The notes under the pieces are model-generated. The model saw nothing but the letters and a program-made list of their open reading frames with translations, was not told where the DNA came from and did no database searches. DNA of 29,779 nucleotides, taken from positions 1-29,779 of the forward strand of contig CAYZGU010000008.1 in NCBI GenBank assembly GCA_964478165.1, read 5' to 3'. Each line of letters begins with the position of its first letter. The first letter of the stretch is position 1. Shown here piece by piece: positions 8,232 to 16,621 of this stretch. The translations under genes and the position numbers were made by a program. Origin of the DNA: CAYZGU01 sp964478165 (GTDB lineage Bacteria; Poribacteria; WGA-4E; JAJDTR01).

Positions 8232-8751
8232 TAGAAATTTGACTCCCTCGTGGCACAACATAGCATATTTGGCCTGATCGCCAGAGCCTTCTGTACAGAC
8301 GACCCCGCACAACAAACAACTAATCTTAAAAACAAAAAAGCAAAAGCCAAGTTAGCCGGTTAGCCTGCATTAGGCCAATTTTCGTGTTCACCTCAATAGC
8401 CACTAACACATGCACATTACTCAAAAGGAAAATTACACCGAGGACTCGTGAAATCATTGCAACACACTGGGTTGTATTGAGAGTTCTGTCCGTTCAAGCG
8501 TTTGCGACATTCCCGTTTCGCATACACCCCCGACACCCAGAAATCTAACCTGCCGGATACATTTTCCGAATCCACATTTGAATACGTCGAACCGACAAGT
8601 CATGCGCAACAACATAAATTATACCTCTGCTTTCGTCCAATACCATGGGATTTTGGAACTGTTGCCAATCTTGATTCGTGAAGAATCTATTAGAAAATTT
8701 TTTTCGTTAAAATGGCCGGGGCCTTATGAGGAAAGGTACCATACAATTTCC
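8232..8751. other. Divergent intergenic stretch, nothing recognised
   Basis: About 520 AT-rich bases separate the pseudopilin promoter from the yebC promoter. I see short open readings on both strands without ribosome sites or family signatures, and no RNA gene. Confidence 0.4.
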
Positions 8752-8780
8752 TTGCATCTGTTTTCACCGTGTGCTAAAAT
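8752..8780 (+). promoter_or_regulatory. Sigma70-like promoter of the yebC-ruv-queA-yajC run
   Basis: TTGCAT (8752-8757) and TAAAAT (8775-8780) are separated by 17 bases. The predicted start near 8787 gives a leader of about 26 bases before ATG 8813. Confidence 0.6.
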
Positions 8781-8812
8781 AGGCTCGTATCATCTGAGAG
8801 GGGGGCAAAACT

Positions 8813-9559
8813 ATGTCAGGACACTCAAAATGGTCGACGATTAAACACAAAAAGGCCGCTAATGATTCGAAACGCGGCAAACTTTTTTCTAAATTAGTTA
8901 AAGAGATTACCGTTGCAGCTCGTGCTGGAGGCTCCGATCCTGAAATGAATCCGCGTTTGCGAACTGCGATAACAACTGCACGTTCCAGTAATGTGCCGAA
9001 CGACAACATCGAAAAGGCAATTTTACGTGGAGCAGGCGCACTTGAAGATATTAACTATGAAGAGATTACTTACGAGGGATACGGACCTGGCGGGATTGCG
9101 CTTATAATTGAGGTTTTGACAGACAACCGAAATCGAGCGGTCGCAGAAGTGAGGCATGCCTTGACCAAAAACGGCGGGAGTATGGGGGAACGCGGTTGTG
9201 TTTCATGGATGTTCGAGAAGCGAGGTTTAATCGCCGTTACAAAAGAACACTCTGATGAAGATGAGCTCTTTATGATTGCCGCAGAAGCTGGTGCAGACGA
9301 CATAATGCCATTGACGGATACTATCGAAATTATCACTCCATTTGATGCATTCGATAGTATTCGGACTGCGCTTGAAGAAGCAGGGAGCCGGATTGAGGTT
9401 GCTGAGATAAGCATGATCCCCACAAACAGGATAGGCCTTGAAGGCAAGGAAGCCGAACGCGTGATACGATTGATGGAGGCTTTGGAGGACAGTGACGACG
9501 TCCAGAAAGTCTACGCGAATTTTGACATTCCCGACGACGTTTTGGAGGCTGCGGCCTAA
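8813..9559 (+). CDS. yebC: YebC/PmpR (TACO1) family protein
   Basis: A 248-residue cytoplasmic protein, full length for the family. The signature N-terminus MSGHSKWSTIKHKKAAND, the basic stretch after it and the segment GPGGIALIIEVLTDNRNRA are highly conserved. Family members were first described as transcriptional regulators and are now also known as translation factors that help ribosomes at difficult proline-rich stretches (the mitochondrial relative is TACO1). A purine-rich ribosome site (GAGAGGGGGG) ends 7 bases before ATG 8813. It begins the common arrangement yebC-ruvC-ruvA-ruvB and is likely co-transcribed with ruvC 101 bases downstream. Nothing odd is seen in the protein. Confidence 0.96.
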   Translation: MSGHSKWSTIKHKKAANDSKRGKLFSKLVKEITVAARAGGSDPEMNPRLRTAITTARSSNVPNDNIEKAILRGAGALEDINYEEITYEGYGPGGIALIIEVLTDNRNRAVAEVRHALTKNGGSMGERGCVSWMFEKRGLIAVTKEHSDEDELFMIAAEAGADDIMPLTDTIEIITPFDAFDSIRTALEEAGSRIEVAEISMIPTNRIGLEGKEAERVIRLMEALEDSDDVQKVYANFDIPDDVLEAAA

Positions 9560-9660
9560 ATCACCCTCAATAATTAAGGACGTCCTCAGTTTTTTACGCA
9601 ATCTTTCCATATCACAATACAACTGAAATTTTGCGCACAAGCGGCTAGTCAAAAACTAAC

Positions 9661-10170
9661 TTGAGAATATTTGGAATAGACCTCGGCATTGCGAACACTG
9701 GATATGGACTTGTTGAAGCTAATCACGGCAGATCTCAGCTGCTTGATTTTGGGAACATCGAAACAAAAAGCACAACCAAATCGTCCCACCGATTGAGGGA
9801 AATCTACAATCAGATAATCCACCTAATCGCACGGTACCAGCCGGATTTTTTAGTTCTAGAGGACGTTTTTTTTAGCAAGAATGTCAGTAGCGCATTTGCT
9901 GTAGGCGAAGTAAAAGGAATTGTCAAATTGGCTGCCGCAGACAACGATATTGAGGTCTTCACCTATACTCCAGCTCAGGTCAAACAGGCCGTGGTTGGAT
10001 ATGGAAAAGCAAGCAAATTCCAAGTACAGAAGATGGTCCAGGTCCTTCTCAAGTTAGACGCGCCTCCTCGCCCCGATCATGCCGCCGATGCGCTTGCATT
10101 GGCGATTTGTCACGCCCGTTCTCACAAGATACTCCAATTGCGCGAGCAGTCTGAAAGGCACATCTCATGA
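9661..10170 (+). CDS. ruvC: RuvC, Holliday junction resolvase
   Basis: A 169-residue RNase H-fold endonuclease that cleaves Holliday junctions in recombination repair together with RuvAB. Catalytic residues are visible: Asp7 (FGIDLG), Glu67 (LVLEDVFF), and the C-terminal pair His140/Asp143 in PDHAADALALA. His in place of the E. coli Asp138 is found in other RuvC proteins such as that of Thermus thermophilus. The start is TTG 9661 at the family N-terminus MRIFGIDLG; I see no clear Shine-Dalgarno site before it. The stop overlaps the ruvA start by ATGA (10167-10170), indicating translational coupling. Confidence 0.95.
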   Translation: MRIFGIDLGIANTGYGLVEANHGRSQLLDFGNIETKSTTKSSHRLREIYNQIIHLIARYQPDFLVLEDVFFSKNVSSAFAVGEVKGIVKLAAADNDIEVFTYTPAQVKQAVVGYGKASKFQVQKMVQVLLKLDAPPRPDHAADALALAICHARSHKILQLREQSERHIS

Positions 10171-10763
10171 CCTGGATCTCGTTCATTAAGGGCATTCTAG
10201 CATCACAGGAGGAAAAGCAGGCGATTGTCGATGTCAATGGGATTGGCTACACCGTTGATATTCCACCCCGCGCCGCTAAGGAACTGCCAGCACTCGGATC
10301 TGAGGTCACGTTCTACACCCATTATCATCAGAACCGGGAAAATGAGGTCAAACTTTACGGTTTCACTTCGCGCGACGATCTCAAGGTTTTTGAGCTATCG
10401 CTCACGGTGAAAGGTGTAGGCCCTGCTTTAGCACAAAATATCGTCTCAAAACTTTCGCCGTCCGACTTTCAACGGGCCGTTCTCAGTGGTGATTCCGCAA
10501 CGCTGATTCGCGTTCCACGTCTTAACAAGGAACTAGCTCAGCTCTTTATTATCAAGTTGAAAAACACGATTGGACGAGTGGAGTTCGAGAAAAACACCGA
10601 GCAATCCAAGCCTCGCATAGATTCTCAGGAAGGCCTCCAAGCATTAATGGGATTAGGTGCTTCTGAGGCTGATGCCGAGCAAGCATTAATCGAAGCGCAG
10701 AAAGTTTTAGGGAGTGGAGCCAAATTGGCCGATCTCATGCGATTAGCACTTCGATATCTTTAA
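10167..10763 (+). CDS. ruvA: RuvA, Holliday junction branch migration subunit, divergent
   Basis: A 198-residue protein with the three RuvA parts: an OB-fold (1-65, VDVNGIGYTVDIP), a helix-hairpin-helix region (70-135) and the C-terminal RuvB-binding domain (151-198, GLQALMGLGASEADAEQAL). RuvA tetramers hold the Holliday junction and load RuvB. The first hairpin motif is normal (VKGVGPALA, 81-89). The second, usually IPGIGKKTAERL, reads VPRLNKELAQLF (116-127), so both glycines that contact the DNA backbone are gone. The N-terminus MTWISFIKG is also unlike the usual MIAxLxG. The frame is intact and the operon context is standard, so the gene appears functional but diverged. Confidence 0.92.
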   Translation: MTWISFIKGILASQEEKQAIVDVNGIGYTVDIPPRAAKELPALGSEVTFYTHYHQNRENEVKLYGFTSRDDLKVFELSLTVKGVGPALAQNIVSKLSPSDFQRAVLSGDSATLIRVPRLNKELAQLFIIKLKNTIGRVEFEKNTEQSKPRIDSQEGLQALMGLGASEADAEQALIEAQKVLGSGAKLADLMRLALRYL

Positions 10764-10779
10764 TGAATGAGTGTGTTGA

Positions 10780-11808
10780 ATGAATGAGCATGACGCAACG
10801 CTCAGTAAGCCGATGGAATCTCTGAACCAGGCAGACGAAGGCCTAGAGTATAACCTCAGACCTGAATCACTGCGAGAATTCATTGGTCAAGAAAAAGTCA
10901 AAGAGCAATTGCGCATACACATTGAAGCCGCTAAGCGGCGGAAAGAGGCGCTTGAGCATGTAATCCTCGTTGGACCACCCGGCCTAGGTAAAACAACGCT
11001 GGCCAAGATTATCTCAAACGAGATGGCAAGCAACTTCAAGCAGGGCATCGGAGCAGTGATGGAGAGAATCGATCTTGCATCAATGCTCACAAACCTAGAA
11101 GTCGGAGATGTTCTCTTCATTGATGAAATCCATCGCATCAAAGGACACGTTCAGGAATCATTATATCCAGCAATGGAGGACTATACACTCGACTTGCCGA
11201 TTGGGCAAGGACCATCAGCAGAGATTGTTCAAGTACCATTGTCCCGCTTCACCTTGGTCGGAGCAACGACTCGCGAAGGATTGCTGGCTGGACCATTCAG
11301 GGATCGCTTTGGCATTCGTTTGCATCTAGACTATTACACGCCGGGGGAAATCCAGATCGCTGTTCGACGAAATAGCGAAAAAATGGGAATTGGAATGGAC
11401 GAGGCAGCAGAAAAGGAACTGAGTCGCCGATCTCGGGGTACAATGCGGATTGCCAACAAGCTATTGGCAAATATACGAGATTACGCAACAGTGAAGGGTG
11501 ATGGCGTTATTACCTTGGACATTGCTGAAGAAGCTCTAGAATTCTTCGGCATTGACGACCTGGGCCTGGACGATTCAGACAGACTTTATTTTCGAACTTT
11601 GATTGAAAATTTTAAAGGACGCGCGGGACTTAAATCGCTCTCCGTTGCACTGACTGAGGATGAACGGACTGTTTCCGAAGTTTATGAACCCTACTACATT
11701 AAGCTCGGTTTCCTTACACTGTCTCCAACCGGACGCGTGGCAACAAGCGCTGCTCACGAACACTTGGGCTATGAATCTCCTGACGAAGAGCAGCCCAATT
11801 TTTTCTAA
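10780..11808 (+). CDS. ruvB: RuvB, Holliday junction helicase ATPase, divergent
   Basis: A 342-residue AAA+ motor that drives branch migration. Walker A GPPGLGKT (65-72), Walker B LFIDEIHR (112-119), sensor 1 GATT (161-164) and an arginine-finger region FRDRFG (173-178) are all present, followed by the sensor-2 segment RGTMRIAN (219-226) and the winged-helix domain. Several usually fixed positions differ: RGTPRIAN is RGTMRIAN, HRLNPVVEE is HRIKGHVQE, GGPVGLDTLA is KGRAGLKSLS, and IQRTPRGR is LTLSPTGR. ATP-binding residues are intact, so catalysis should survive. It lies 16 bases after ruvA. The changes parallel those in RuvA and may be co-evolved. Confidence 0.94.
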   Translation: MNEHDATLSKPMESLNQADEGLEYNLRPESLREFIGQEKVKEQLRIHIEAAKRRKEALEHVILVGPPGLGKTTLAKIISNEMASNFKQGIGAVMERIDLASMLTNLEVGDVLFIDEIHRIKGHVQESLYPAMEDYTLDLPIGQGPSAEIVQVPLSRFTLVGATTREGLLAGPFRDRFGIRLHLDYYTPGEIQIAVRRNSEKMGIGMDEAAEKELSRRSRGTMRIANKLLANIRDYATVKGDGVITLDIAEEALEFFGIDDLGLDDSDRLYFRTLIENFKGRAGLKSLSVALTEDERTVSEVYEPYYIKLGFLTLSPTGRVATSAAHEHLGYESPDEEQPNFF

Positions 11809-11883
11809 AGTACTGAGATTGGCTATAATGGTTGCATTAGCTCGCACCCTTCTCAACACCTCTGACAGTACAAGATAGGGCAC

Positions 11884-12912
11884 ATGAAACTCACTGATTT
11901 CGACTACAAACTTCCTGAACAGTTAATCGCGCAAGCCCCAGTTCAACGACGCGACACTTCCCGGTTGATGATTATAGATCGAGATACAGGAACCATCCGA
12001 CACACCCAATTCTCTCAAATTGGTGACTTTCTACCTAAAGAATCGCTTCTAGTCCTCAACAATTCCAGAGTTATTCCAGCCCGCCTCATAGGTCGAAAGC
12101 TTCTTACAGGAGGAAAAGTCGAGTTCTTGCTCGTTCGCCAAAAAGGGAAACACACTTGGGAGGTTCTTGCAAAACCAGGAAAAAGTGTTGCCCAAGGCAC
12201 TCGAGTCGAATTCGGAAGCGGTGACTTGATGGCGCACGTTCTTGCTCAAGAAAAGAGCGGCACCCGCATTGTTCGCTTCGAACACAGCGGAGAGTTTCAC
12301 AAAATCCTCACGAAAATCGGGAAGGTGCCCTTGCCACCATATATCAAACGTCCAGCCAAGCCTGCCGATGAGAATCGGTATCAGTGCGTTTATGCAACCA
12401 AACCAGGGGCAATTGCGGCACCAACCGCGGGATTGCATTTCACCCAACCACTGATGAAAAAATTGACGCAACAAGGTTTCAATTTTGTGACGCTGACATT
12501 GCATGTCGGACTTGGCACGTTCCAACCGATTAAAACAAGAAATGTTGAAAGACACAAGATGCATGCAGAACATCTTGAACGTTCGCAAGCGGCCGCGGAT
12601 ACAATCAATACCGCAAAACGAGAACGAAGAAAAATTATCACTGTCGGTACAACCTCCGTGCGTGCTCTTGAAACTGGCACTTCAGGAGAAGGCGTTACAC
12701 CCTATACTGGCGACACTGATATTTTCATCTATCCGGGTTACCAGTTCAACGTAGTTGATGGGCTAATCACTAATTTTCATTTGCCTAAGTCTACCCTAGT
12801 AATGCTTGTCAGTGCCTTCGCTGGCCGTGAGCTAATCCTTACGGCCTACAACGAGGCAATTAAACGGAAATATAGATTCTACAGCTATGGCGATGCGATG
12901 CTAATTCTTTAA
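11884..12912 (+). CDS. queA: QueA, tRNA preQ1 ribosyltransferase-isomerase
   Basis: A 342-residue cytoplasmic enzyme that transfers and isomerises the ribosyl group of S-adenosylmethionine to preQ1 at tRNA position 34, forming epoxyqueuosine. Conserved segments are present: MKLTDFDYKLPEQLIAQ at the start, LNNSRVIPARL (58-68), APTAGLHFT near 180 and VGTTSVRALE near 258. Length matches the family. It lies 75 bases after ruvB and 18 bases before yajC, the usual ruvB-queA-(tgt)-yajC order, but tgt, which provides the substrate for QueA, is not between them here and must lie elsewhere if the pathway is complete. Function is confident. Confidence 0.96.
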   Translation: MKLTDFDYKLPEQLIAQAPVQRRDTSRLMIIDRDTGTIRHTQFSQIGDFLPKESLLVLNNSRVIPARLIGRKLLTGGKVEFLLVRQKGKHTWEVLAKPGKSVAQGTRVEFGSGDLMAHVLAQEKSGTRIVRFEHSGEFHKILTKIGKVPLPPYIKRPAKPADENRYQCVYATKPGAIAAPTAGLHFTQPLMKKLTQQGFNFVTLTLHVGLGTFQPIKTRNVERHKMHAEHLERSQAAADTINTAKRERRKIITVGTTSVRALETGTSGEGVTPYTGDTDIFIYPGYQFNVVDGLITNFHLPKSTLVMLVSAFAGRELILTAYNEAIKRKYRFYSYGDAMLIL

Positions 12913-12930
12913 TTTTGGAGGATACAACAG

Positions 12931-13227
12931 ATGGAAGGAATTACTGGAACGCTTTTTATGCTCATCCCAATGTTCGCTATTTTCTATTTTCTATTGTGGC
13001 GTCCTGAGCAGGTTAAACGAAAGAAACATCAAGCTATGCTAGACAATCTGTCAAAATCGGATGAGGTCGTAACAAACGGCGGACTTCATGGAAAGGTTGT
13101 CGGCGTGGACAAGGACCTTGCTGTGATATCGATTTCCGAAGTCGGAGATCTGCATGTCAAGGTTGAGGTTTCAAGGAGCGCAATTGCGTTCGTGAAAAAA
13201 GGTGGAGAGTTGATTGAAGGGGAATGA
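12931..13227 (+). CDS. yajC: YajC, SecDF-associated translocase subunit
   Basis: A 98-residue membrane protein with one N-terminal helix (about 4-24, FMLIPMFAIFYFLLW), followed by the family signature RPEQVKRKKHQAML and the cytoplasmic VVTNGGLHGKVVGVD domain. YajC joins SecDF in the inner membrane and aids Sec-dependent export. GGAGGAT lies before ATG 12931. It closes the ruv-queA run. In most genomes secD and secF follow directly; here only a non-coding stretch follows. A short reading that overlaps the yajC stop by ATGA (13224) ends after 23 codons. Confidence 0.93.
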   Translation: MEGITGTLFMLIPMFAIFYFLLWRPEQVKRKKHQAMLDNLSKSDEVVTNGGLHGKVVGVDKDLAVISISEVGDLHVKVEVSRSAIAFVKKGGELIEGE

Positions 13228-13583
13228 ATAGCTCAGAGGTCGTTCAAATATTAGCAGGCGAAGATGTCGTTGGGAATTTGCGCAAGGGATTTTAGAAATT
13301 GTGAAAATTGGCATTTGAAGGTTTTCTATAAATCAGCGGCCGCCTACCCAATACACCCTCGTACACACGTTGTCAGATTGGCCATGTTCGTGAAGAAAAG
13401 TAGTTCACAGGCAGAAGGATTTCTCCTTGGAGACTTGATAGAACCCGTTGACTGATTCCGTAACCCGAGCTAACGGTATAAGAGTTCTTAATATACCTGT
13501 TTCCTGTCGCCCTGGCCATACCCTCTGCTCAGTCTAACAATATTCATGGGCGGCGCCCGTCCTGCGCTAGCACGGAGGAACAA
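13228..13583. other. Intergenic stretch where secD would be expected
   Basis: About 355 bases. A reading starting at ATG 13224 inside yajC (MNSSEVVQILAGEDVV...) ends at a TAG near 13295. Another open frame (13264-13455, ending GFLLGDLIEPVD) has no ribosome site. I cannot link either to SecD or any family. The stretch may hold decayed coding sequence; no RNA gene or strong promoter is seen. Confidence 0.35.
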
Positions 13584-14702
13584 ATGTTTTTTGAGGAATT
13601 CGATCTGTATCAAGCCGGAGACTTTGGATACCATGAGTGTAGAATTCCGGCACTGCTTACAACGGCAAAAGGAACGATTCTGGCCTTCAATGAAGCAAGG
13701 AAGTTTACGGGAAGTGATTCAGATCAGATAGACCTCTTTCTTCGGCGCAGTTTTGATGGCGGCAGGAGCTTTAGGGATGTTCAGGTTGTGACCACCAAGA
13801 ACGGTTGGGTCTCCGGAAATCCAGTGCCGGTTCAGGATAGAGCCACCGGCACGATATGGCTGTTGTTCTGTAGGAATGAAAGAGAAAAAATATCCACGCT
13901 CGAAGTTCCGCGCTCTGTATGGGTAACAAGCAGCAATGATGACGGCGGAACGTGGAATGAACCGAAAGAAATCACCGCTTCGGTCAAGCCTTCTGACTGG
14001 GCCGCATGGTACGCCACGGGACCGTGCCACGGCATTCAAATGCGAAACGGACGCATAGTGATTCCCGCCAATCACAGGGAGGTAAAACAGAACGCGGACG
14101 AAGAGGATGACCACGACTTCTCGCACATCATCTACAGTGACGACCACGGCAAGAACTGGAAATTAGGAGCAAGTGCCGATAGGCATACTAACGAATCAAC
14201 GATATTGGAAACCAACGATGGGTGGCTCTACATCAACTCGCGCAACCAATACTCTTCCAGGGAGCATGTGACCTACTACCGTAGAGTGGCTTGGAGCAAG
14301 GACGGGGGTGGCAGTTTTTCGCCCAGTATCAGTGACGCGGGTCTTCCAGAACCCAGATGTCAAGCAAATGTTTGCCGGTACACGCTGGCGGCAGATGGAC
14401 CTCCGGGGCAGGGCAAAAACCGCGTACTCTTCTCGAATCCCGGCCCTCCACAACAGCACGAAAGAAACCACCTCACGATACGCCTGAGCTATGATGAGTG
14501 CCGAACGTGGCCTATATCGAAGGTAATTTGCGAAGGCCCCTCGTCCTATTCAGATCTCTGCATCGCAGGGGATGGCACGATTTGCTGTCTCTATGAAAAA
14601 GGAAACAGCTCTCGCGAAGGAATCAGCACGTACAGCGGTGACATCTCGTTCGCGCGTTTTGACTTACAATGGCTGACGGATGGAGCGGATTCACTTCGAT
14701 GA
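13584..14702 (+). CDS. Sialidase-family (BNR/Asp-box) beta-propeller protein
   Basis: A 372-residue six-bladed propeller protein of the sialidase superfamily, probably an exo-acting glycosidase on sialic-acid-like or other terminal sugars. It has the RIP motif (Arg20, YHECRIPALL), an acidic site after NEARK (Asp45-47), NESTILE with Glu204, the late arginine in LTIRLSYD (Arg300) and the SYSDL tyrosine (Tyr322) expected as nucleophile. Asp-box repeats occur at about 56-63, 117-124, 185-192, 238-245 and 302-309 (SxDxGxxW/F pattern, the last degenerate). GGAGG precedes ATG 13584. There is no signal peptide, so it should act in the cytoplasm unless exported otherwise. It sits alone after the yajC run and may be an insertion into that synteny. 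Confidence 0.85.
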   Translation: MFFEEFDLYQAGDFGYHECRIPALLTTAKGTILAFNEARKFTGSDSDQIDLFLRRSFDGGRSFRDVQVVTTKNGWVSGNPVPVQDRATGTIWLLFCRNEREKISTLEVPRSVWVTSSNDDGGTWNEPKEITASVKPSDWAAWYATGPCHGIQMRNGRIVIPANHREVKQNADEEDDHDFSHIIYSDDHGKNWKLGASADRHTNESTILETNDGWLYINSRNQYSSREHVTYYRRVAWSKDGGGSFSPSISDAGLPEPRCQANVCRYTLAADGPPGQGKNRVLFSNPGPPQQHERNHLTIRLSYDECRTWPISKVICEGPSSYSDLCIAGDGTICCLYEKGNSSREGISTYSGDISFARFDLQWLTDGADSLR

Positions 14703-15027
14703 GGAATAACGCGTAATAGATCTGGCAATCTAACTCTAGGACGACGGAAAGCTAGAAAATCAAGCGAACTGCCTTGAAGCGAAAGGAGCGGTACGCGGTT
14801 TCATTTCAGGGATTCAATCAACGCTATTCCTCATGGCTAATCAACCCTTATTAGTTTCACCCCCCTCTCTGGCTGCTGAAATCGTTTAGTTTCCCCCATC
14901 AATCTCACCTCTCTTCAACATAAGGCCTACTTTGAACGTCGTGATTCTAAGCAACTGAGTGGGGGGGGGGTAAAGTCCCTTTTGAATAACAGATAACACC
15001 TCTCATCGCTCTCCACGCAGTCGTAGG
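14703..15027. other. Convergent intergenic stretch with a poly-G tract
   Basis: About 325 bases between the sialidase-like gene and the TPR gene, which converge. It holds several C- or G-rich runs and a ten-G homopolymer. No gene, RNA or clear terminator hairpin is recognised. Confidence 0.45.
14961..14970. repeat. Homopolymer of ten G
   Basis: An uninterrupted run of ten G residues on the plus strand, the longest G/C run in the window. Such tracts slip during replication and are also hard to sequence, so the exact length may be unreliable. Confidence 0.8.
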
Positions 15028-15624
15028 TCATTTCAATAGTCGATTAAGCGACAGAGCTGAGAGATTCTGCGAATCGAATCTGACCGCGGTTTCCAGCGCT
15101 GTTTTGGCCAAGTCGATTTTTCCGAGGTAGTAATAGCACGCAGCTTTCAACAGGTGAAGATTTCCGGCAGATTGATAATCATGACGGAAGAGAAATCGGT
15201 GATTGGCATCAAAAGCATTGTCAATCGCTCGAAGCGCTGTCTGAAAATCTGAGTCAAGCGCCCGTCGCAAAAAAAGCGTATTCGCCAAGCCTACCCAGGC
15301 ATCCGCGTTGGTTGAATCGATGCGGATTGCTATTTCAAACTCCCTTTTGGCTATTCCAATAATTTGTGAATTGGCTGTGGCTGCCTGCGAAACGCTCAGT
15401 TGGCTCCAGCCCAAACCATTATGAGCATCTGCTAGATTTGAATCGAGGGCAATTGCGCGTTCAAAACTCAATTGCGCTCCCGAAAAATCTTTCTGATTAT
15501 ATGCAGTCCAACCATTAGTTTGATGTTTATGTGCAGCGTCAGTAGCAATATCTTGCTCGTTCGAACATGCTAGCAACACAGCGATTGAAAGAAAAACTAC
15601 GAATACTACGATAGAATGGTTCAT
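15028..15624 (-). CDS. TPR-repeat lipoprotein
   Basis: A 198-residue protein with a hydrophobic leader and lipobox LLAC ending at Cys20, so it is probably lipid-anchored at the cell envelope. Helical TPR-like pairs follow: GWTAYNQKDFSGAQLSFERAI, HNGLGWSQLS...AKREFEIAI, and LLKAACYYYLGKIDLAKTAL near the C-terminus. TPR lipoproteins scaffold envelope complexes; the partner is unknown. ATG 15624 is preferred over the in-frame ATG at 15660 because the leader peptide begins there and a GAAAGGTG site precedes it. A minus-strand promoter lies upstream. It stands alone. Confidence 0.82.
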   Translation of the reverse strand: MNHSIVVFVVFLSIAVLLACSNEQDIATDAAHKHQTNGWTAYNQKDFSGAQLSFERAIALDSNLADAHNGLGWSQLSVSQAATANSQIIGIAKREFEIAIRIDSTNADAWVGLANTLFLRRALDSDFQTALRAIDNAFDANHRFLFRHDYQSAGNLHLLKAACYYYLGKIDLAKTALETAVRFDSQNLSALSLNRLLK

Positions 15625-15670
15625 GGCACCTTTCTCTGTGTCACACAATAGAGATTCCAATTTGCCTGAC

Positions 15671-15699
15671 AGATTACCTGCGAATCAAGACCATTTCAA
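15671..15699 (-). promoter_or_regulatory. Sigma70-like promoter of the TPR lipoprotein gene
   Basis: On the minus strand TTGAAA (15699-15694) and TAATCT (15676-15671) are spaced by 17 bases; the start codon at 15624 lies about 40 bases beyond the predicted start. Confidence 0.45.
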
Positions 15700-16582
15700 A
15701 ATAAGTTAATACTTTGAGGAGGTGAATGGAAGAAAGAGGAACAGACTCCCCATCATCAATTGCAAATCAACGATGCGTCCATGCCTAAATCCATGATTAA
15801 TCGGTCGATTAACGGTATTGTACATGCATCCTCGTTCCTAATTTTATAGTAATCCTCTATAAGATTGTGCCTACATATTGTTCTTCTAAAGCTAGTAATT
15901 CGATGCCCTAGATTCAACGTCGCTCCGATTCAGAGCGTTTCCAACCCATTCGCAAACTGGTTCGCAGTCAATTTTACCGCCACTGAAAATCCAAACGCCT
16001 TGTGTGTCAGACCAGAGTTTCAGCGGTAAAAGGATGAATTCCGTGCTTATATGTTTCTCTGTATGCGCTCCCTCAACCACACCTCGAACGCCTGTGGACG
16101 CCACGATTGGAAAGATCTAGTGCGCAATTATCCCACAGTTTTTGGATGGTCCGCCGTGATAGAACCGATATAAAAACCATCTACAGTCGCAACGCTTGAT
16201 AACGAACAGAATCGCTTCTCTGTGGCTATTACCGGTACCACCCTCGCTACTTCCGCCGTTACGAGAATCGAACCTAACATATACCACTTGACCGCCAATC
16301 ATAGTTCGGCACGGACTAATGAGAAGCCAATCAAGGTTCGCTACGATGGCCTGCTCTCACCTGTCCACACACAGACTCGAGTTGAGAAGAACATTTTCCT
16401 CACTGCAGCCGCTACGAATCCAATTCCGTGGGCAAGTCCCCACCGTGCCCTTCCCAGGCAACGAAATTCACAAATAGCAGGTCATTTATTTGACTTCAGT
16501 TTTCGCAATGCCTGCTTCATTTATACCCCATTAGCCTGGCAATTTCAATGAGAAAGAATGTTCACACAGCCTGAGAAATCCC
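15700..16582. other. Long gap, possible decayed coding sequence
   Basis: About 880 bases without a convincing intact gene. On the minus strand two abutting open stretches in different frames, 16302-16117 and 16104-15892, give protein-like text such as CRWFLYRFYHGGPSKNCG and DTQGVWIFSGGKIDCEP, which could be pieces of one frameshifted gene. On the plus strand an AGGAGGTGA site at about 15718 precedes a 20-codon reading. No family is recognised for any of these. A GTTCGATTC string on the minus strand does not fold as a tRNA. Confidence 0.35.
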
Positions 16583-16611
16583 TTGACACAGACACCGCGT
16601 TCTGCTATGAT
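16583..16611 (+). promoter_or_regulatory. Near-consensus sigma70 promoter before the CoA transferase
   Basis: TTGACA (16583-16588, exact consensus) and TATGAT (16606-16611, one mismatch) are spaced by 17 bases. This is the strongest promoter match in the window. The predicted start is near 16618. Confidence 0.7.
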
Positions 16612-16621
16612 TTGACAATGC

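Noticed and set aside
16255..16320. GTTCGATTC on the minus strand as part of a tRNA
   Set aside because: The flanking bases do not form a five-pair T-stem, and no D-arm or anticodon arm can be found at the right distances.
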